The notes under the pieces were generated by a model. It was not told the origin of the DNA and searched no databases. It was given only the letters and a program-made list of their open reading frames with translations. The translations under genes and the position numbers were made by a program. Shown here in pieces: positions 24,604 to 33,416 of a stretch of DNA of 64,000 nucleotides. The stretch's first letter is position 1. Every line of letters starts with the position of its first letter. The stretch comes from Flavobacteriales bacterium. Its GTDB lineage: Bacteria > Bacteroidota > Bacteroidia > Flavobacteriales_F > PHOS-HE28. The stretch is from contig JADJXF010000012.1 in NCBI GenBank assembly GCA_016715995.1, positions 1 to 64,000 of the forward strand. The letters are read 5' to 3'.

Positions 24604-26814
24604 ATGGGAAGTGAACTGATGTACTACATCCCCCTGATGGGTGTGGTGGGACTGGTGGTGATGATCGCCAAGGCCATTTGGGTGCGCAAGCAGGACGCCG
24701 GCGATGCCAACATGCAGGAACTCGCAGGCTACATCGCGCGCGGCGCGAGCGCCTTCCTCCGTGCGGAATGGCAGGTGCTCGGCGTGTTCGCCGTGATCGC
24801 CGCCGCGCTGCTCGCTTGGAGCGGCACCCTGCACGCTAACAGTGATTGGGTCATCGCCATCGCCTTTCTCATCGGCGCGTTCTTCAGCGCCTTCGCTGGA
24901 TGGATCGGGATGAGCATCGCCACCAAGGCCAACGTGCGCACCACGCAGGCCGCGCGCACCAGCCTTGCGCAAGCCCTCAAAGTGAGCTTCAACGGCGGCA
25001 CCGTGATGGGTCTTGGCGTGGCCGGTCTGGCCGTGGTCGGTCTCAGCACGTTGTTCATCGTATTCCTCAGCATGTACGTGACCGATGGCAACGCCAACGG
25101 CCAGCAGATGATGAAGTGCCTGGAGGTGCTCGCGGGCTTCAGCCTAGGCGCCGAATCCATCGCGCTCTTCGCCCGTGTGGGCGGCGGCATCTATACCAAG
25201 GCCGCCGACGTAGGCGCCGATCTGGTAGGCAAGGTGGAAGCCGGCATCCCGGAGGATGACGCCCGCAATCCCGCCACCATCGCCGACAACGTGGGCGACA
25301 ACGTGGGCGACGTAGCCGGTATGGGCGCCGATCTCTTCGGCAGCTACGTGGCCACCATGCTCGCGACCATGGTACTGGGTCGCGAAGTGGTGAGCGCCGA
25401 CAATTTCGGTGGCATGGCCCCGATCCTTCTGCCCATGGTCATCGCCGGTCTGGGCGTGCTCTTCAGCATTGTGGGCACCTTGTTCGTGAAGATCAACAAG
25501 GACAGCGATAGCGTGATGAAAGCGCTGAACCTCGGCAACTGGGGTTCGATGATCCTGGTGGCCATCAGCAGCTACTTCGTGGTGGACTGGATGATGCCGG
25601 ATACCATGCAATTCGTGCGCAACGGCATATCGGTGGAAGTGACCAGCATGCGCGTGTTCTACGCCATCATCCTGGGCCTCGTGGTGGGCACGCTGATGAG
25701 CATGGTGACCGAGTACTACACCAGCATGGGCCGCCGTCCGGTGGACAGCATCGTGCAGAAGAGCGGCACGGGCCACGGCACCAACGTGATCGGCGGATTG
25801 GCCATGGGCATGGAGAGCACCGTGCTGCCCATCCTCATCCTCGCTGCTGGCATCTGGGGTTCGTTCACCCTTGCCGGCATGTACGGCGTAGCGATCGCTG
25901 CGGCAGGCATGATGGCTACCACGGCCATGCAGCTCGCCATCGACGCCTTCGGCCCCATCGCCGACAACGCCGGTGGCATCGCAGAGATGAGCGGCCTACC
26001 GAAGGAAGTGCGCGAGCGCACCGACAACCTGGACGCTGTGGGCAACACCACCGCCGCCACCGGCAAAGGCTTCGCCATCGCCTCTGCCGCACTCACTGCC
26101 CTCGCCCTCTTCGCTGCATACGTGGGCATGTCCGGCATCACCGGCATCGACATCTACAAGGCCGATGTGCTCGCCATGCTCTTCGTCGGTGGCATGATCC
26201 CCTTCTTCTTCAGCAGCCTCGCCATCAGCGCCGTGGGCAAAGCGGCCATGGACATGGTAAAGGAGGTACGTCGCCAGTTCCGCGAGATCCCGGGCATCAT
26301 GGAAGGCAAAGCCAAGCCGGAATACGAGAAGTGCGTGGCCATCAGCACCAAGGCGTCCATCCGTGAAATGATCGCCCCCGGCGCATTGGCTCTGATCTCG
26401 CCGATCCTCGTCGGCTTCCTCGTCGGTCCCGAAGCGCTGGGCGGACTGCTTGCCGGCATCACCGTGAGCGGTGTGCTCATGGGCATGTTCCAGAACAACG
26501 CCGGCGGTGCGTGGGACAATGCCAAGAAGAGCTTCGAGAAAGGAGTGATGATTGATGGCAAGGAATACAAGAAGGGCAGCGAACCGCACAAGGCGGCCGT
26601 GACCGGGGATACCGTAGGCGATCCCTTCAAGGACACCAGCGGCCCGAGCATGAACATCCTCATCAAGCTCACCAGCATCGTGGCGCTCATCATCGCGCCG
26701 CACATCAACGAAGCCGAGGGCGGGCATGCCGCCACGATGGACCACGGCACGACGATCCAGATGGAGAGCGCATCGCACATCACCTCCTCCGAGGACGCGA
26801 CAATCTTGCACTGA
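24604..26814 (+). CDS. hppA: Membrane-bound, K+-dependent cation-pumping pyrophosphatase
   Basis: 736 residues and about 16 membrane helices. The enzyme hydrolyses PPi and pumps Na+ and/or H+ outward across the inner membrane. The catalytic signature is GGIYTKAADVGADLVGKVE, followed by DDARNPATIADNVGDNVGD. Further PPi and Mg sites are in GPIADNAGGIAEM, and the C-terminal site has NNAGGAWDNAKK and TGDTVGDPFKDTSGPS. GNTTAATGKG carries Ala where K+-independent enzymes carry Lys, so this is the K+-dependent class, many of whose members pump Na+. The choice between Na+ and H+ cannot be settled by eye. The His- and acid-containing tail (MDHGTTIQMESASHIT) is variable. A strong bidirectional terminator follows. 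Confidence 0.93.
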   Translation: MGSELMYYIPLMGVVGLVVMIAKAIWVRKQDAGDANMQELAGYIARGASAFLRAEWQVLGVFAVIAAALLAWSGTLHANSDWVIAIAFLIGAFFSAFAGWIGMSIATKANVRTTQAARTSLAQALKVSFNGGTVMGLGVAGLAVVGLSTLFIVFLSMYVTDGNANGQQMMKCLEVLAGFSLGAESIALFARVGGGIYTKAADVGADLVGKVEAGIPEDDARNPATIADNVGDNVGDVAGMGADLFGSYVATMLATMVLGREVVSADNFGGMAPILLPMVIAGLGVLFSIVGTLFVKINKDSDSVMKALNLGNWGSMILVAISSYFVVDWMMPDTMQFVRNGISVEVTSMRVFYAIILGLVVGTLMSMVTEYYTSMGRRPVDSIVQKSGTGHGTNVIGGLAMGMESTVLPILILAAGIWGSFTLAGMYGVAIAAAGMMATTAMQLAIDAFGPIADNAGGIAEMSGLPKEVRERTDNLDAVGNTTAATGKGFAIASAALTALALFAAYVGMSGITGIDIYKADVLAMLFVGGMIPFFFSSLAISAVGKAAMDMVKEVRRQFREIPGIMEGKAKPEYEKCVAISTKASIREMIAPGALALISPILVGFLVGPEALGGLLAGITVSGVLMGMFQNNAGGAWDNAKKSFEKGVMIDGKEYKKGSEPHKAAVTGDTVGDPFKDTSGPSMNILIKLTSIVALIIAPHINEAEGGHAATMDHGTTIQMESASHITSSEDATILH

Positions 26815-26823
26815 GGGAATCGT

Positions 26824-26871
26824 CCCCAACGAAGAAGCCCCTCGACGAGTCGGGGGGCTTCTTCGTTGGGG
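26824..26871. terminator. Strong bidirectional terminator between hppA and the deoxynucleoside kinase
   Basis: CCCCAACGAAGAAGCCCC pairs with GGGGCTTCTTCGTTGGGG around a short loop, followed by TAAAA on the plus strand. The two genes converge here. Confidence 0.85.
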
Positions 26872-26883
26872 TAAAACCCGCTC

Positions 26884-27615
26884 TCAACGCTTCTTCACCA
26901 CCGCCTTCGACCCATTCTTGCTGGGCGCACCCTTGGCGGTCACCTTCACGGTCGGCTTCGCCGCTGGCTTCGCTTCGATCTTCTTCGCGGGCCGCTCCAT
27001 CGGGAAGAGGCCATGGATTTCGGCGTCGATGCGGTTGATGATCCGGCCAAGGTCCTCGGGGTCAGTATGGAAGGCGTTGTCCTCCACATCCACCACGAGC
27101 AGCTTGCCCTTGTCGTACTTCTCGATCCAGCCGTCGTAGCGCTCGTTGAGCCGCTTGAGGTAATCGATGCTGATGGAGGCCTCGTAGTCGCGGCCGCGCT
27201 CCGCGATCTGCTTCACCAGCTTCTCCACCGGCGCTTGCAGGTAGATGAGCAGATCAGGCGGCTGGATCGAGTTCTCCATGTTGAGGAAGAGGCGGTGGTA
27301 ATTCTCGAAATCGCGCGTGGTCATCAGGCCCATGGCGTGCAGATTCGGGGCGAAGATGTACGCGTCCTCGTAGATGGTGCGGTCCTGGATCACGTTGCGG
27401 CCGCTGCGGCGGATCTCCAGCAACTGCTCGTACCGCGAGTTGAGGAAGAAGATCTGGAGGTTGAAGCTCCACCGCTGCATGTCCTTGTAGAAGTCGAACA
27501 GGTAGGGGTTGTTGTCCACCGCCTCCTGCAGCTGCTCCCAGCGGTAATGCCGCGCGAGGAGCTGCGTGAGGGTGGTCTTGCCGGAACCGATGTTGCCAGC
27601 GATGGCGATGTGCAT
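26884..27615 (-). CDS. Deoxynucleoside kinase (dGK/dCK/dAK family) with basic tail
   Basis: 243 residues from ATG 27615. The P-loop is GNIGSGKTT (residues 6-14). The LID and substrate residues include DRTIYEDAYIFAPNL, and IYLQAPVEKLVKQIAERGRDYE precedes the arginine-rich lid. It phosphorylates deoxynucleosides for salvage. Residues from about 210 on form an unusual tail, rich in Lys, Ala and Pro and without obvious fold (AKKIEAKPAAKPTVKVTAKG), that extends beyond the kinase fold. A second kinase of the family is at 33413. The frame is open to 27669, but that extension is made of the GGTTG repeat, and the GNIGSGKTT start fits the family. Confidence 0.88.
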   Translation of the reverse strand: MHIAIAGNIGSGKTTLTQLLARHYRWEQLQEAVDNNPYLFDFYKDMQRWSFNLQIFFLNSRYEQLLEIRRSGRNVIQDRTIYEDAYIFAPNLHAMGLMTTRDFENYHRLFLNMENSIQPPDLLIYLQAPVEKLVKQIAERGRDYEASISIDYLKRLNERYDGWIEKYDKGKLLVVDVEDNAFHTDPEDLGRIINRIDAEIHGLFPMERPAKKIEAKPAAKPTVKVTAKGAPSKNGSKAVVKKR

Positions 27616-27660
27616 TGCGCAGGTTTGGAGTTGAGGGTGGAGAAGGTTGGGGTTGGCGTC
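27616..27660. repeat. GGTTG-type intergenic repeat upstream of the kinase
   Basis: Words of the GGTTTGGAGTTGAGGGTGG and AAGGTTGGGGTTGG type, the same family as at 1.9, 12.3 and 13.4 kb. It forms the 5' leader of the kinase transcript. Confidence 0.45.
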
Positions 27661-27676
27661 GCCCTTCATTGAATGG

Positions 27677-27684
27677 CGAAGATA
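27677..27684 (-). promoter_or_regulatory. Promoter box TATCTTCG for the deoxynucleoside kinase
   Basis: TAnnTTCG box 61 bases before ATG 27615. Confidence 0.45.
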
Positions 27685-27729
27685 TCCGCATGCATGACCG
27701 CGAGCGGGGTTGTGGAAAACTCGATTGGT

Positions 27730-28530
27730 TCAGCGCTCCGCTTCACCCAACAGGTGAACCACGATGCGGTCGTCCAGCAGCAGGTAGATGGAGCCGCGCT
27801 CCATGCGCAGATCGCGCACTTGGCCGATGGCATGGCCGATGGGGATCGGCTCGATGGCGAAGGACATCAGGTCATATCGCCAGGCGCCCTTGCCATCCAG
27901 GTAGGTGATGGCCCCGTTCCGCACTTCATAGTGGCGCACACCTGAGATGGGAATCGTGCGGAGGTAGGTGCCGAACAGGTCAAACACGAGGATGCCGCGC
28001 AGGGAATCGTTCACGTAGAGGCGGCTGTCATGCTCCTGCATGGAAGATGGCTCCGGGGTGAATCCGAGCAGCTGGTCGAGCCTTCCGGTGTTGGCCAGGG
28101 ACCGCAGTTGGGCATCCACGCGCAGCAGGGCCTGCTCCCGCTGATCGTAGAGCCAGAAACAGTTCTGCACGCTCATGCAGACCAGCACAACCTGCGGGAA
28201 TCCGCTGCGCGGCAGGTTGATCACGCTGCCCTGCACCGCGAGGGTGTTGTCCAGCACCGCCATCTGGCCCTGCTCGCGGGCGAAGACCATCGGCTTCAGG
28301 GAATAGAAGGCGTCGATAGCGCTGATGCGCCCGAAGGTCTTCAGGCTGTTCCGCAGCCAGGTGCGGCCCTTGGTGTCGTACAGCACCAGCTCATCGCCCT
28401 GAAGCGCGTACACATTGCCCAGCTCGTCGGTGGTGAATGCGTCGAACCGGCCCTCGATGGTGAAGGCAGGCTGCGCTCGGAGGAGCACCGGCAGCACGAG
28501 GAAAGCGAGGGACCAGGGACGCGGATTCAT
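27730..28530 (-). CDS. Conserved Bacteroidota exported protein, probable beta-propeller
   Basis: 266 residues from ATG 28530. A signal peptide (to about residue 19, LLRAQ) is followed by repeated short beta motifs with DELGNVYALQGDELVLYDTKG, IDAFYSLKPMVFAREQGQM, NCFWLYDQREQALLRVD and SLRGILVFDLFGTYLRTIP. I recognise these as a family widespread in Bacteroidota, without a named function, that resembles NHL or PQQ-like propellers. Its ATG overlaps the TGA of the GH3 gene (ATGA), so the two are translationally coupled. Confidence 0.7.
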   Translation of the reverse strand: MNPRPWSLAFLVLPVLLRAQPAFTIEGRFDAFTTDELGNVYALQGDELVLYDTKGRTWLRNSLKTFGRISAIDAFYSLKPMVFAREQGQMAVLDNTLAVQGSVINLPRSGFPQVVLVCMSVQNCFWLYDQREQALLRVDAQLRSLANTGRLDQLLGFTPEPSSMQEHDSRLYVNDSLRGILVFDLFGTYLRTIPISGVRHYEVRNGAITYLDGKGAWRYDLMSFAIEPIPIGHAIGQVRDLRMERGSIYLLLDDRIVVHLLGEAER

Positions 28531-30038
28531 ATGGGCACGGGCGCGAGGATGGACTCGATCAGCGCGCGGTCGTTGCACAAGCGGGGCACTTTGTTCTGAC
28601 CGCCGAGCCTGCCGCGCCCGCGCATCCATGCATGGAACGTGCCGCGCTCCACCGCATGCAGGACAGGACGCCGCAGGGCCATGTCGCCGCGGCGCTTGGC
28701 GTCGTAGTCCGAATTGAGCGCGCGCATCGCCTCATCCAGCGCATCGGTGAACCGCTCGATGTTGCTCGGCGGCTCGGCGAACTCGATGATCCATTCGTGC
28801 CCGCCCTGCGCCGAGGCATCCATGTATACCGGTCCGGCCGTGTACTCGCTCACCACCGCCCCGGTGGCACGGCACGCCGCTTCGATCCCACGGTCCGCAT
28901 TGTCCACGATGAGCTCCTCGCCGAACGCGTTGATGAAGCTCCTGGTGCGCCCGCTCACCTGAATGCGGTATGGCTTCACGCTTGTGAACCGCACGGTGTC
29001 GCCCGGCATGTAACGCCACAGGCCCGCGTTGGTCGAGATCACGATGGCGTAGTTCACTTCAGGCTCCACTTCATCGAGCAAGAGCGTACGCGGATTGACG
29101 GTGCCCACCTCCTCCAGCGGCATGAACTCGTAGAAGATCCCGTAGTCGAGCATCAGCAGCATGTCGTCCGCTCCGCGGCGGTCCTGAACCGCGAAGGAGC
29201 CCTCGCTCGCGTTGTAGCTCTCCAGGTAATTCATCTGAGGAGAAGGAATGAGGTCATGGAACTGCTCGCGGTAGGGCCGGAAGCTGACACCACCGTGCAT
29301 GAAGAGCTCCAGGTTCGGCCACACCTGCATGATGTCGTGCTTCCCGCTGAGCTCAAGGATCCGTCGCAGCAGCACGAGCGTCCAGCTAGGGACGCCGGCG
29401 ATGCACCGCACATCCTCGCGCATGGTCTCGCGCGCCATCTGCTCGATCTTCTCCTCCCAGTTCTCCATCAGCGCCGTCTCGATCACCGGGGTGCGTTTCA
29501 CCTCCACCCAGACCGGCAGGTTGCGGATGATGATGGCGCTGAGGTCGCCGCTGTAGGCATCGGTGCGCAGCTGCTCAATCGTGCTGCTGCCGCCCACCAC
29601 CAAGCTCATCCCTTGGTAGAGCTTGCTGTCCGGCCGATGCAGGTAGTGCAGCGCGATGAGGTCCTTGCCGCCTTTGTAGTGGCAGTCCTCCAAGGCCTCC
29701 CGGCTCACGGGAATGTACTTGCTCCGGTCGTTCGTGGTGCCGCTGCTCTTGGCGAACCACTTGATGTCGGTGGGCCAGAGCAGGTTCTGCTCGCCCTTGC
29801 GCAAGCGGGCCACGTAGTGCTTCACATCCTCATAGTCCTGAATGGGGACTCGACGGCGGAACTCATCGACGCTGGTGATGCTGGCGTAGTCGTGCTGGCG
29901 GCCCCATTCAGTGTAGCGCGCCATGCGCACCAGCGAGTGGAATACCTCCAGCTGTGCCAAGGCGGGATTCTCCCTGAACAGCTCAATCTGCTGGAGCCGT
30001 TTCTTGATGAGGAAGCCGAAGAGCGCGTTGAAGGGCAT
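28527..30038 (-). CDS. GH3-family acyl-adenylate/amide synthetase-like protein
   Basis: 503 residues from ATG 30038 (MPFNALFGFLIKKRL). The protein aligns by eye to GH3 throughout: YEDVKHYVARLRKGEQNLLWP, the ATP-binding FAKSSGTTNDRSKYIPVS, the NYLESYNASEGSFAVQD motif, and GLWRYMPGDTVRFTSVKPYRIQVSGRT. Plant GH3 enzymes adenylate hormone acids and join them to amino acids. Bacterial members, frequent in Bacteroidota, have unknown substrates. The frame extends to 30125, but residues before MPFN do not resemble the family. It overlaps the downstream propeller-like gene by ATGA. Confidence 0.85.
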   Translation of the reverse strand: MPFNALFGFLIKKRLQQIELFRENPALAQLEVFHSLVRMARYTEWGRQHDYASITSVDEFRRRVPIQDYEDVKHYVARLRKGEQNLLWPTDIKWFAKSSGTTNDRSKYIPVSREALEDCHYKGGKDLIALHYLHRPDSKLYQGMSLVVGGSSTIEQLRTDAYSGDLSAIIIRNLPVWVEVKRTPVIETALMENWEEKIEQMARETMREDVRCIAGVPSWTLVLLRRILELSGKHDIMQVWPNLELFMHGGVSFRPYREQFHDLIPSPQMNYLESYNASEGSFAVQDRRGADDMLLMLDYGIFYEFMPLEEVGTVNPRTLLLDEVEPEVNYAIVISTNAGLWRYMPGDTVRFTSVKPYRIQVSGRTRSFINAFGEELIVDNADRGIEAACRATGAVVSEYTAGPVYMDASAQGGHEWIIEFAEPPSNIERFTDALDEAMRALNSDYDAKRRGDMALRRPVLHAVERGTFHAWMRGRGRLGGQNKVPRLCNDRALIESILAPVPI

Positions 30039-30085
30039 GGTGCGCGGAGTGCCGCCTATCTTCCGCCGAAATGTAGTCGCGAACG

Positions 30086-30883
30086 ATGAATGATGGACAG
30101 CCGCTGGGGAAGATGCGTGCCGCAATGGGCGATGATGGCGTGGTGCGCTATGCCCTGCCCTTCAGTCCGCCGTTGGATCTGACTCCCTTCATCGGGAAGC
30201 CGCTCACGCTCCGCGCCACTGGCGTGCTCAGTTGCGTATGCTGCGGAAAGCGCGTGAAGAAGCTCTTCCAGCAGGGCTTCTGCTACCCCTGCCTCCTCTC
30301 AGCGCCGGAAGCTTCGGAGTGCATAGTGCGTCCGGAACTGTGCCGCGCCCACCTCGGCGAGGGCCGCGATCCCGAATGGGAGCGTGCGCACCATGCCACC
30401 GAGCACGTGGTGTACCTCAGCTTCACCGGTAACGTGAAGGTGGGCGTCACGCGCGCCACGCAGGTGCCCACGCGATGGATCGACCAAGGCGCTGTAGCGG
30501 CCTTGGTGATCGCGCGCGTGCCATACCGGCAGCTCGCCGGGCTCATCGAGGTGGGCCTCAAGCGCCTCTTCGCCGACAAGACCAACTGGCGCGCCATGCT
30601 GAAGGAAGTGCCACCGGATGGAGATGCGTTGCGGGAAGCGCGCGCGCAGGCCATGGGCGCACTTCGTGTTGACCTGCATGACTACCTGATGACTGACGAT
30701 GAACCCTTGCTTATCCGCTACCCTGTTCTGGCCTATCCCCCCAAGGTCAATAGCATCTCGCTGGAAAAGCAGCCGGAGGTGGGCGGTGTGCTCATGGGCA
30801 TTAAAGGGCAGTACTTGTTCTTTGAGGATGGACGCGTGCTCAACGTGCGAAACCAGAGCGGCTATCACGTGGAGATGAGCTAA
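30086..30883 (+). CDS. DUF2797 protein
   Basis: 265 residues. An N-terminal zinc-binding region has CVCCGKRVKKLFQQGFCYPC, followed by CIVRPELCRAHLGEGRDPEW, HHATEHVVYLSFTGNVKVGVT and PTRWIDQGAVAALVIARVPYR. The last two segments resemble a degenerate GIY-YIG nuclease-like fold that has been suggested for this family. The C-terminus has VGGVLMGIKGQYLFFEDG. No function is established. It is transcribed away from GH3 with a 47-bp gap. Confidence 0.83.
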   Translation: MNDGQPLGKMRAAMGDDGVVRYALPFSPPLDLTPFIGKPLTLRATGVLSCVCCGKRVKKLFQQGFCYPCLLSAPEASECIVRPELCRAHLGEGRDPEWERAHHATEHVVYLSFTGNVKVGVTRATQVPTRWIDQGAVAALVIARVPYRQLAGLIEVGLKRLFADKTNWRAMLKEVPPDGDALREARAQAMGALRVDLHDYLMTDDEPLLIRYPVLAYPPKVNSISLEKQPEVGGVLMGIKGQYLFFEDGRVLNVRNQSGYHVEMS

Positions 30884-30980
30884 GTCCCGAAGTGCGGCCA
30901 AAGGGGATGAAACCTTTGCTCCCATGCCCCGTTGGAGCACCCGGGTTTTGGTTAGATCAGGCAACTGATCATAGGGCAAG

Positions 30981-31008
30981 CGAACGGCCACCTTTCGGTG
31001 GCCGTTCG
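30981..31008. terminator. Terminator between DUF2797 and sppA
   Basis: Perfect 12-bp stem, CGAACGGCCACC/GGTGGCCGTTCG, with a TTTC loop, then TGTTTCG on the plus strand. The flanking genes converge. Confidence 0.8.
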
Positions 31009-31028
31009 TGTTTCGTATGGGACAAGCG

Positions 31029-32825
31029 TTACTGTATCACCAGGTCGAAGGGCATGCGGGCCAGGATGCCGGTCTGTGACTTGGCCTCGCGGGCGCGGCG
31101 GTACTGCTCCAACAGCTGTGCGTCCTCACCGAGGTATTCACGCGCCACCCAAGCCTTCGTCTCAGCATTCAGGTCCTTCAGCAGCTTCTTCAGGAAATCC
31201 TCCTGCTCGGGCAGTTCCACCTTGCGGTAGTCCGTGAGGCCGGCCAGTTCGGCGGCGGCACGCACGGCGTCCTCCAGGCCGCCCAGTTCGTCCACTAATC
31301 CACGGTCCTTGGCATCCGCGCCGGTCCAGACCCGGCCTTGGCCTATGCTATCCACTTGGGCGATGGTGAGCTTGCGGCCCTCGGCCACGCGCGCTAGGAA
31401 TCCGTCGTAGAACTCATCCACCCACACCTGCACCATTCGTTTCTCCTGCTCGGTGAGCGGACGGCTCACCGTCATCATATCGGCGTACTCATGGGTCTTG
31501 GTGCCATCGAAGGTGATGCCCAACTTGTTCTTGAAGAAGCCCTGCATGTTCGGGATGAGCCCGAAGACGCCGATGGACCCGGTAATGGTGGTGGGTTCCG
31601 CATAGATCCTCGTAGCCGGCGCGCTGATGTAATAGCCACCGCTGGCGGCCACATCGCCCATGCTCACCACCACAGGCTTGACCTCGGCGGCCAGCTTCAC
31701 CTCACGCCAGATTACCTCGCTCGCCAGGCCGCTGCCCCCCGGTGAATTCACTCGGAATACGATGGCCTTGATGGTGCTGTCCTCGCGCGCCTCGCGGAGG
31801 GTGGCGGAGAGCGATGTGCTGCCGATGTTGCCATCGCCGCCCTCGCCGCTGGCGATGCCGCCCTCAGCGTAGATGATGGCCAGCTTGCCGCCTTCCTTGT
31901 CCTTCTCATCGTTCTTCGCATCGAACGAGTGCATGTATTTGCCCATGCCCACGAAAGCGATGTCCTTCTCCTTTTCCAACGACATGCGCTCCTTGATGTC
32001 GGCAAGCACCTCGTCGCGGTACTTGAGTCCGTCCACCAGCTTCAGGTCGAATGCGGCCGAATCGTTGCGGGCCTGGAGCTCATTGACGATCTGGTCCAAG
32101 GCGGCGGGATCTAGGCCGGTCTTGGCGGAGACCGCCGCTCGGTGATCGGCCCAGAGCCCCTTCAGGATGAGGTCGATCTGTGCACGGTTCGCCGGGCTCA
32201 TCTTGTCCTCCGTGTACACTTCACCGAAGCTCTTGAACCGGTTGTTGCTGCCCCGGATGAATTGCATGTCGATGTCGAGCTTCTCGAACATGCCTTTGAG
32301 GAACATGTATTCGCTCTGCAGGCCCCGGTAGTCGAGCATGCCTTTGGGCTGCAGGTAGATCTGGTCTGCCGCCGTGGCCACGTAGTAGCTCCCCTGGCCG
32401 TAATATTCCGCCCACGCCACCACCGGTTTCCCGCTCTCCTTCTTGAATTCCATCAGCTTGTTGCGGATCTCGCGCAGGGTCGCGAAGCCTCCGTTCACCT
32501 CGGAGAGGTCAAGGAACACGCCTTCGATGTGGTCGTCGGTCTTGGCGTGCTGCAGCGCTGCGAGCACCTGGTTGAGGCCGAGCTTCGATTCACCTTGGAA
32601 GGGGCCGAAATCGAAATTCATCTGCTCGTCGTCGCCACGGTCAACGAGTTCCTGGTCGAGCGTGAGATGAAGAACGGAGCCGTCCTTCACCTTGGTGGGC
32701 TTGCCTTTGGATCCGAGGCCTGCGCCGATGGCGGCGAGCATGCCGAGGAAGAGGAAGATGAGCACCACGCCGATCACCAGGGTGCCGAGCATGTAGGCGA
32801 ACATGAACTTGAAGAACTGTCTCAT
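31029..32825 (-). CDS. sppA: Signal peptide peptidase SppA, 67K type
   Basis: 598 residues from ATG 32825. One N-terminal membrane helix (about 7-35) is followed by two tandem S49/crotonase-like domains. Catalytic Lys lies in NRFKSFGEVYTEDKMSPANR and catalytic Ser in MGDVAASGGYYISAPA. NSPGGSG is the oxyanion-side motif, and TITGSIGVFGLIPN follows. SppA degrades cleaved signal peptides in the inner membrane. This suits a genome with heavy Sec and T9SS export. The frame continues upstream to 33065 over the divergent folK promoter, but the membrane helix sets the start. A TAGTTTCG box lies 20 bases upstream. Confidence 0.92.
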   Translation of the reverse strand: MRQFFKFMFAYMLGTLVIGVVLIFLFLGMLAAIGAGLGSKGKPTKVKDGSVLHLTLDQELVDRGDDEQMNFDFGPFQGESKLGLNQVLAALQHAKTDDHIEGVFLDLSEVNGGFATLREIRNKLMEFKKESGKPVVAWAEYYGQGSYYVATAADQIYLQPKGMLDYRGLQSEYMFLKGMFEKLDIDMQFIRGSNNRFKSFGEVYTEDKMSPANRAQIDLILKGLWADHRAAVSAKTGLDPAALDQIVNELQARNDSAAFDLKLVDGLKYRDEVLADIKERMSLEKEKDIAFVGMGKYMHSFDAKNDEKDKEGGKLAIIYAEGGIASGEGGDGNIGSTSLSATLREAREDSTIKAIVFRVNSPGGSGLASEVIWREVKLAAEVKPVVVSMGDVAASGGYYISAPATRIYAEPTTITGSIGVFGLIPNMQGFFKNKLGITFDGTKTHEYADMMTVSRPLTEQEKRMVQVWVDEFYDGFLARVAEGRKLTIAQVDSIGQGRVWTGADAKDRGLVDELGGLEDAVRAAAELAGLTDYRKVELPEQEDFLKKLLKDLNAETKAWVAREYLGEDAQLLEQYRRAREAKSQTGILARMPFDLVIQ

Positions 32826-32845
32826 GGAGCTTGGGGTTGCGGTGC

Positions 32846-32853
32846 CGAAACTA
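32846..32853 (-). promoter_or_regulatory. Promoter box TAGTTTCG for sppA
   Basis: TAnnTTCG box 20 bases before ATG 32825. Confidence 0.5.
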
Positions 32854-32923
32854 GGCCGCGCGCGGCGTGCCGCACCTGTCGGATTCCATGAACGGGGCGG
32901 TACCCGGATGGGAGGCCCACGGA

Positions 32924-32931
32924 TAGATTTG
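32924..32931 (+). promoter_or_regulatory. Promoter box TAGATTTG for folK
   Basis: Exact TAnnTTTG box ending five bases before ATG 32937, implying a leaderless mRNA. Confidence 0.6.
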
Positions 32932-32936
32932 GCGCG

Positions 32937-33416
32937 ATGGCCCGGACCTATGAAGCGCTGCTCCTGCTGGGCGGGAATCTGGGTTCCCCGAAGGAGAACC
33001 TCGGCAGGGCGGAATCGATGATCGCGGCGAGCGCAGGGAGGATCATCGCCCGGAGCCGCGACCATTGGACGCGGCCGTGGGGCTTTGTGGATGACCGCCT
33101 CTTCCTCAACAGGGCCGTCCTATTGGAATCCGTAATGGAACCCCTCGAATTGCTCGGTGAGCTCTTATCCATCGAGATCGCTTTGGGGCGGCACCGGAAT
33201 ACGGAGCAGCGCTACGAGGCCCGCACCCTTGACATCGACATTCTGCTAGTCGGCGACCGCGTCATCGACCATCCGGCTCTCCAGGTTCCACACCCCCGGA
33301 TGCACGAGCGTTTCTTCGCCTTGGAGCCGACCGCCGATATCGCACCGGATCAGGTGCATCCCATCCTTCACCGCACGGTCCTGCAACTGCTGAACGACCT
33401 TCGCCACCCGGAATGA
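32937..33416 (+). CDS. folK: 6-hydroxymethyl-7,8-dihydropterin pyrophosphokinase
   Basis: 159 residues. The N-terminal LLLLGGNLGSPKENL, the HWTRPWGFVDDRLFLNRAV substrate segment and the signature GRHRNTEQRYEARTLDIDILL (Mg-binding Asp pair in DIDIL) define HPPK, which transfers pyrophosphate from ATP to the pterin in folate synthesis. Its TGA overlaps the ATG of the next gene (ATGA at 33413-33416), so it is coupled to the deoxynucleoside kinase. This folK-kinase pairing is common in Bacteroidota. Confidence 0.92.
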   Translation: MARTYEALLLLGGNLGSPKENLGRAESMIAASAGRIIARSRDHWTRPWGFVDDRLFLNRAVLLESVMEPLELLGELLSIEIALGRHRNTEQRYEARTLDIDILLVGDRVIDHPALQVPHPRMHERFFALEPTADIAPDQVHPILHRTVLQLLNDLRHPE

